Assembly: GCA_028095005.1 (NCBI GenBank)
Contig: CM051460.1
Span: 20,693,501-20,757,500 of the forward strand
Origin: Rhynchospora pubera
Lineage: Eukaryota; Streptophyta; Magnoliopsida; Poales; Cyperaceae
DNA length: 64,000 nucleotides
Direction of reading: 5' to 3'
Below are positions 58,043-64,000 of this stretch, piece by piece (the stretch's first letter is position 1; each line of letters opens with the position of its first letter). The notes below the pieces were generated by a model that searched no databases, had not been told where the DNA came from, and worked only from the letters and a program-made list of their open reading frames with translations. The translations under genes were made by a program, and so were the position numbers.

Positions 58043-61000
58043 TCAATTCTTCAAAGAATTTTTGAGTGACCGGATTGTCATGACGAGCTGCTGTCTCTCA
58101 CCTTCCACCTCGGCAAATTTCAGGCTGATTTCAGAATATCTCTCTTGCATATCTTTCAATTCTTGTTCCATTAAATCATTTCTTTCTTTCAGTGATACCA
58201 TATCTTTTAGCAATTCCTTATAACCACGCTCCTGAACAGAAAGTAGATAATCATGGAAAAAGTTAGACACTAGTTAGGAAACCGTTTACCTAAATAATAT
58301 TAAGGCCATGATCAAAATGATTTTTACGCAGGATTTCATTTCATTGGAATTAATTTCAAGAGATTTCATTGAGTTTAATAATATGGAAATTCCAATCAAA
58401 TGACATCAAATCCATCCATTTTGATCAAAAATTTTCTAATGAATTGAAATTAAATGAAATCCCATGTTACAACAATGGCATTCTGATCAGGGCCAAAATG
58501 TGATGTTTGCTCTCATTTTATAAACAAATTAACCTGACGGATTAGTAATTTTCTTGCAGTAACATGATGTATATTTTATCCACAACAACTTTATTAACAC
58601 AAGGTAATACTGGAACGACATTACAAGTGTTTAACATATTTTGGAGTCAACAGACCTGCAATGAGAATTTGTTAAAAAAAAAAAAAAAGGCTGTTATCTC
58701 ACCTTGTAGACCACACTTATATCATTTTGTTCAGCATCCTTGTTTGTTGTGTTGATCAACTCCATTTTTTTCTGAAAGAAGTACCCAAATTTATTAATCA
58801 ATGTAACTAAAAAAGATTTAATATTGTAGACAGCCTTGTTAGCTCATGTACTTACATTTAAATTGGACAGAGTTTCATTTTCTGATTTCATCTCGGAAAG
58901 AGACTGGTCCAGCTGACTGCATCTAGTTTGAAGAGACTCAATCTCACCCCTTAGCTTACTGACATTCATCTCCTTCTCATTGTTTATCTCTTCAATTGAC
59001 ACACTTGCTTCCTCCCTCAACAACTGAATTTCATTCAGAAGCATTTCCACTTCCATTATCTTACCTTGTACATTATTCTCCTTTTCCTCATTTAATGCCT
59101 TCAACTCCTCGATTTCAGCTAACAACGCCTCCTCTTTTTTCTCCTTTGCAACCCTAACTATTTCAGTTCTCATTTGAATCATCTCCTCTCTCAAATCCTT
59201 CAATCTCGCCTCATCCATCTTCTTCTGGTTTTGAAACTCTTGTGTTTTGCTTTTTAGTTGTTCTGCCAATTCATCCATCTCCTTTGATTTGAAATCAACC
59301 AAACTCAACAACTGTTGTATCTTAGTTTTGTAATGAGTATGCACTGATCCAAGATCCTCTTGCTTTTTCTTCAAATGCTCTTCCATCTCCATCTTTTGGG
59401 ATCTTAACTCACTAGCTTCTCTCCTTGCCTCCAATACCAACTTCTCATTTGAATCAAACATAGAAGTAACCTGTGTGTAAAGAGTCTTAAACTCTTCCTG
59501 AAGCCTCTCTGCTGTCTGACTGCTACTCCATCTAGCCTTTGTCAGTGCCTCTTCGGCTTTTATAGCACGTTTCTCTTGCTCAACCTTTTGATCCATTATA
59601 CTTGCCATCTCAGTATCGAAAACCTCATTTTGTTCCTTGATTTCTCTCTCCAAGCTCTCAACATGTGACTCTAGTTCGCTTATCACAGCCAAATGAGCAG
59701 AGCAATCATATTGCATTCGTAACTGTTCGCGCAATTGAGTCTGTTCTAGTCTGGTTGTGACATCATGGTTTTCTTGTTTCAGAATCTCATAGTCTAGTGC
59801 CAATTGCTCCATTTGCATCTCCATATCTTCTCGGTCTTTCTTATATAACTCAAGCTCACTCGTCAGCTCAATGATCTTCTTCTCCAGTACGTTTGTCACC
59901 TTTAATCCTCCATCCTCTTTTGCTAACAAATCCAGTGTAAACCGCTCATCTTTGTCTTGGTCAGAGCTCATTGCTAAAATTTGACTTGTATCTGCCTTTA
60001 AGCACAAGATTTCTCGATTTTTATCTTCTACCATCTCCTCAAGATCTCTTATTTCAAGAAGCAGCTCTGAATTAGACTCTTGCAATTTTTGCAATTGCAA
60101 TCTCAAGTTGGAATTCGAGCTCCTCTCAACACTCAACTCTCTCTTTATCTCTTCTAGTGTAACCCATAAATCCTCCCCCTGAACCCCCCATTTATTCCCA
60201 TTATACCCCTTACCATCACCTCTCCTTTTCAACTCTTCACATCCTCTCTTAAATCCATCCCGTTCCTCTTTCAAGGTACTGATCTCCTTAAACAGTTCTT
60301 GGGCACGCCTGCTCTCCTTGACAATCTGCTTTCGCAGAGTTTGCAACTCCAGCTCAGACAAGTCAACTTTCCTCGAAAGCACCACAACCTCTCCACGCAA
60401 CTTTTCAACATTTTCTTCTGAATCCTGTGATCCAGCTGCCTCGCCAGAGTTACTGGTCGAGCCATCAGTGCTGGCCGACCAGTCACCAGAGCTCGTGAGT
60501 AATTTCTGAGGGGTCTCAATCTGGCTTAGCGGAGAGACATAACTGGTGCTGTGCATGGTGCCATTTTCTCTCCCCCTTGGAGTGAAAGCAAACCTCCCTG
60601 AACTGTTGTTGTCTGAGTCAGATGCCGATATTGCATCGAAGCTGTGAGATTTTTGGAGGCTTGTTTCAGTGGGGTCAGTAATTATAGGTAGATTTCGGCT
60701 CGATGCAAATTTCATGGGGGACTTGTTGGTTACAACAGATCCATCCTGACAAAAATCGATATAGTTATTGAATTAACTGGTACTGAGTAATAGTGTCACT
60801 ATTTAATCGACTATTTGCATTTATGTTTCTTCTCTAAGGAAACATGCATGGTCTATACATACTTGGATTTTTTGACACTCCAGTCCAAAAGATTATTGTG
60901 ATAGCTACCTCTCAATGTTCCCATTAAAGATTCGTGTACCAATTAGCAGTTCATTAATTTATTCAGTACAGTATGATGGTAATTTAAGGACCATATGTTT

Positions 61001-62834
61001 AGAAGTTACCAAGGCTTTGAAGTTTTAATAGTACAATTTTCTTTTACTCTAGTACCCATCACTTCTCCAAGTAAAGTTCATTAGAATTTATTATTTATGA
61101 TGAATTAAAGGGCAGGTACAGATGCTCAATGAATTACCCAGTGAATATATTTGATGATGTTGCATTTCTAGGTGCCTCTACATAAGAGAAAGGATTGCCT
61201 TATATACACTGAAGACAAACTTATATACACTAAAATATCATATGATTAATCATAATTATCAAATTATACTTTCCATGTTAACAAAGGAAATTATGAATTA
61301 GAAAAGCTGTAGTACTTTAGAGTCAATTCCATTTCTAGCCCTGTCACCATCGTCATCTTCAAACTTGCTCAGCTGGCTCTGCAATGTTCTCCTTCGTGGT
61401 TTTGCAGTCATTTCTCCATTTTCGCTCACCCCTCTAATTAATAAATAACAAAAAGATTTCAAGGCATTAATGACACATAAATAGGAAGATACTTAATAGT
61501 ATATAATAAATCAGTTTTAGTCAATTATCTCACCTTCCCTCATCATCACCAACCATTCTCTGTATGGTGACCTGTCACAATAAACCGAGATTTAAGAGGC
61601 ATTAACACTTGTACCAAACATGTCATTTTCAGGTTTGAGAGATCAACAAAAAATTTCCAAATCTTCTCAATTTGGAGAAATTCTGGAAGCAAGGAAAAGG
61701 AAACTGGCATGGGTACAAACACAGTCATTTATGGCTGTGCATTAGCATTTACTATGTGGCGTGAAAAGTTCGGTGGGAATCCTGTGAGCTAGAGAAATTT
61801 AAAACACTGGATCCAAGGGGAATTTTGCAATTCGTACATACAAGCATGTTATCATAGTTGCATTTGAGGCCTTACAAATATGATATTTCCTATATGTACA
61901 TTACAAAAATTTCCAGACAGTGCCGACCCATTAATTTAAGAGGTTGACTAATAAATGGCAGAGGTGCCATTGAGAAATATTAGTGATTGCAAGCATCATG
62001 ATGATCATTTAAGAATGCCCAGCCCTAGTGGGTTCCATTAAAAAAATAAAATAAGAAAGTTAAAAAAAAAATTACCCAAAGGTATCCTTGATAAATCCAA
62101 TGTGAAGCTTTTCGAATTATTCTTGTATATATTGCGCAACCATCTTTCGAATTAAGTTTACAAAAATGAAAAATGAAGCCAAGTTTGAAAAACTATTTGT
62201 CTATTAACCTAGAAAAATGTTCTAATATAAGGTTCAAACTGATAAAACTTACATGCAGAACAGCTCCAGTATTTCCCTTGAGAGGAAGAGTTGCATTGGA
62301 GGACTTGAATGCCTCCGCATAGTCTGCCAAATTTATGCTGGCTTCTCCCAATATTCCACCTTTGTTTGACCCCTTCAATTAAAATCACAGAAAAAAAGAA
62401 GAATTTTACGCTCGATTTCCTTCCAATTGAAACATAAACACTAAAACAGAAATGTTATAATAAACTTCTATTACAGGGGCTGTAATAAGGAATTGATAAA
62501 TCTTGTCATGAACTTTCCCAGTTTTTGCATCAAGACTGAGCTTGACCATCTCATAAACCGCATTCCATCGGCACGATCCATCCGTAACCCCCGCTTTCTC
62601 CGATCGGACAGTCGGTCGACCGACATCTGTCGGGATAAGCACCACCATCAGTGTATCCCATCCCGTTTTCGGTACCTGTAATGTAATTTAATTGATCAAT
62701 GATAATTCCAAATTCAAAAAAAAAAAACCCAATATTTTATTTTTCCTCTTTTGTACCTGGGAAGCCTGAAAATGGAGCTTGAAGGCAGCCTTGATCTTGT
62801 TCTTCTCACTTCGCCATCTCGCTGACTTGAACAT
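58043..62834 (-). CDS. NT-C2 domain coiled-coil protein (myosin heavy chain-related), 900 aa
   Basis: Eight exons: 62,834-62,757; 62,675-62,475; 62,372-62,253; 61,571-61,534; 61,433-61,316; 60,745-58,856; 58,771-58,703; 58,231-58,043. All have GT-AG borders and the frame is open to TGA. Residues 1 to about 140 form an N-terminal C2 domain (MFKSARWRSEKNKIKAAFKL; GWDTLMVVLIP; GKVHDKIYQFLIT; GGILGEASINLADY; GNTGAVLH), which in this family is proposed to bind membranes. A Ser-rich linker follows, including TPRGREN and a DWSASTDGSTSNSGE stretch. From about 295 to 890 it is an almost continuous coiled coil. Plant relatives are annotated as myosin heavy chain-related or USO1-like; their role is poorly defined. 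No lesions are seen. Confidence 0.93.
58301..58496. mobile_element. MITE in last intron of the NT-C2 gene
   Basis: Inverted ends GGCCATGATCAAAATG / CATTCTGATCAGGGCC enclose about 196 bp rich in GGATTTCATTT / AAATGAAATCC. It lies between exons 7 and 8 and leaves the splice sites intact. A partial relative is at 20,930-21,104. Confidence 0.7.
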
Positions 62835-63260
62835 TTTTTTCTACTATATCTTGTCAGTTCAGACCCCTCTCATTTCTCCGAGTGCCGGGGCTAACCCGTC
62901 AGCCTCCGCCGGCACAATGTGGGTGCTTTCACTGCATGCCCCTTCTACAACAGAGGCAGCAAAGCAATCCACACACACCAAGGATTAATAAGAGAGAGCA
63001 GAGTAGTGGAAGTAGTTGAATCCTAGTTGTTGACACACTCAAAGCACAACTGCACAAGCACAAGCACACACAGAGAAGAGAGAGAGTATAAACAGGGAAT
63101 AAGGTGTCTAGAGGAAGAGTGCGAAGGTAACAACCGAACAAGCCAGTGGATCTGAGAGAACCAGTAGTTCTCGTCGCTCTCTCTCTGCTCTCTAGCTTGG
63201 CCTTTTTTCTCTCTCTAGTCTCTACCTCTCTCTTTCTTTCTTTTTCTATGGCTTGGGGTT
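62835..63260 (-). promoter_or_regulatory. 5' leader and core promoter region of the NT-C2 gene
   Basis: Upstream of the ATG there is a GC-richer leader (62,870-62,940). Long GA repeats on the minus strand follow (63,080-63,240, seen as CTCTCTCT on the plus strand). GA-rich leaders are common at plant core promoters. No clear TATA box was found. Confidence 0.4.
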
Positions 63261-63884
63261 CACTTGGTAGGAGCGGAGAGGGAATAAAATATTACAAAGT
63301 TGAAAATTAAGAACCTTCTGTGTAATAAAAAAATCGAAAGCAATAATTCGAACCAAACGGAAGTTGGAAAGGAGAAAAGGGTGTGACAGAGAAGGGAAAG
63401 AGAGCGACGGTGATGGATACGACTCCGTTAGATAGTTAGAGAGGGAATTGATAGGAGCTACCAACATGTACGCACCTGGTTTTACCTCCGATTTTTTAAG
63501 TTAAGAAAATTTAAGAGGATTTTGTTGGAATTGGACTGGTTTGGTCAGTTAGGTGACTCTATATATTACTAGGTTTGTTAGAATTGAATAGTATGGACCA
63601 TTGAAATACGAATTGAGTAGTTAATATATTTCCTAGGTAGTTGGCACTTGGCACATAAAATGTATACTACTAGCACAAATATGATCCGTATAGGGAAAAA
63701 AAGATAATATAGAAGCATTGATATTCGTAGATTTCGTGTGATTTGGTTGTTAGTGTCAGAACTAAAATTACGGACATGTATATCATTGATACTAAAATTT
63801 TATGTTTATTTGGTTTTATTTGAGTTTGAATATACAATTCAATTTGTTGAATCGTCAAGATCGGTAAATGTATTCTCTATAGAT

Positions 63885-64000
63885 TTGGGTGTGTTTGGAT
63901 GAGCATGGAATAAGGAATAAGAATAAGAAATTTCGGTATGCGTGCTTATCCAAATTCCTTATTCTTATACCATGGTTTTGTTAGTATAAGAATAAGGGTC
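63885..64000. mobile_element. MITE, GGGTGTGTTTGG type, cut by the window edge
   Basis: Starts GGGTGTGTTTGGATGAGC and continues AATAAGGAATAAG to the end of the window. The matching terminal repeat is outside, or is the type seen at 445-461. Confidence 0.6.

Overview
This is nuclear DNA from a flowering plant, most likely a eudicot. The evidence is the AT-rich sequence, GT-AG introns, a CC-NB-LRR (CNL) disease-resistance family, an RD29B/LTI65-type dehydration gene, a plant NT-C2 coiled-coil gene, a plant Copia element primed by initiator tRNA-Met, tRNA-derived SINEs and many MITEs. I cannot name the species. Every cellular gene I can model lies on the minus strand.

Layout. The window is built mainly from a repeated two-gene cassette, read left to right as: CNL gene (3' end first), its promoter, then an LTI65-like gene. 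(1) 0-10.3 kb is the most decayed copy, unit A. It holds a CACTA transposon end (1-404), a fused scrap of CNL promoter and 5' UTR (2.52-2.93 kb), promoter-distal sequence (4.46-5.2 kb), several MITEs, and an LTI65 pseudogene (9.06-9.86 kb). (2) 11.1-30.2 kb is unit B. Its CNL pseudogene (12.05-22.55 kb) has three frameshifts and a 5,260-bp Copia retrotransposon with apparently identical LTRs (12,691-17,950). Its promoter arm is at 22.5-27.4 kb. Its LTI65 pseudogene (27.6-29.76 kb) is broken by a hAT-like insertion, a 34-bp duplication and a LINE fragment. (3) 31.3-54.9 kb is unit C, the best preserved. It has an uninterrupted CNL coding frame (exons 2-3 at 31.62-34.79 kb, exon 1 at 43.41-43.69 kb, separated by an 8.6-kb intron filled with transposons), a promoter arm matching unit B, a 3.67-kb terminal-inverted-repeat element absent from unit B (48.55-52.22 kb), and an intact five-exon LTI65-like gene (52.68-54.73 kb) with ABRE/G-box motifs upstream. 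(4) 54.9-57.8 kb is a transposon-rich spacer with a Tourist-type MITE and a Mutator-type element that has a 9-bp target duplication. (5) 58.04-62.83 kb is an intact eight-exon gene for a 900-residue NT-C2/coiled-coil protein.

How the parts relate. The CNL genes encode the intracellular immune-receptor class; W-boxes sit 135-180 bp upstream of the start codons. The LTI65-like genes are drought/cold/ABA-responsive in known relatives. The two have been co-amplified, but only unit C keeps both coding frames open. Paralogous units often serve as natural empty sites, which lets several insertions be defined to the base: Copia, hAT, a MITE, a 38-bp LINE scrap and the 3.67-kb element. Exon-intron models below come from reading splice consensus and comparing paralogues by eye. 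No transcript evidence or database search was available.
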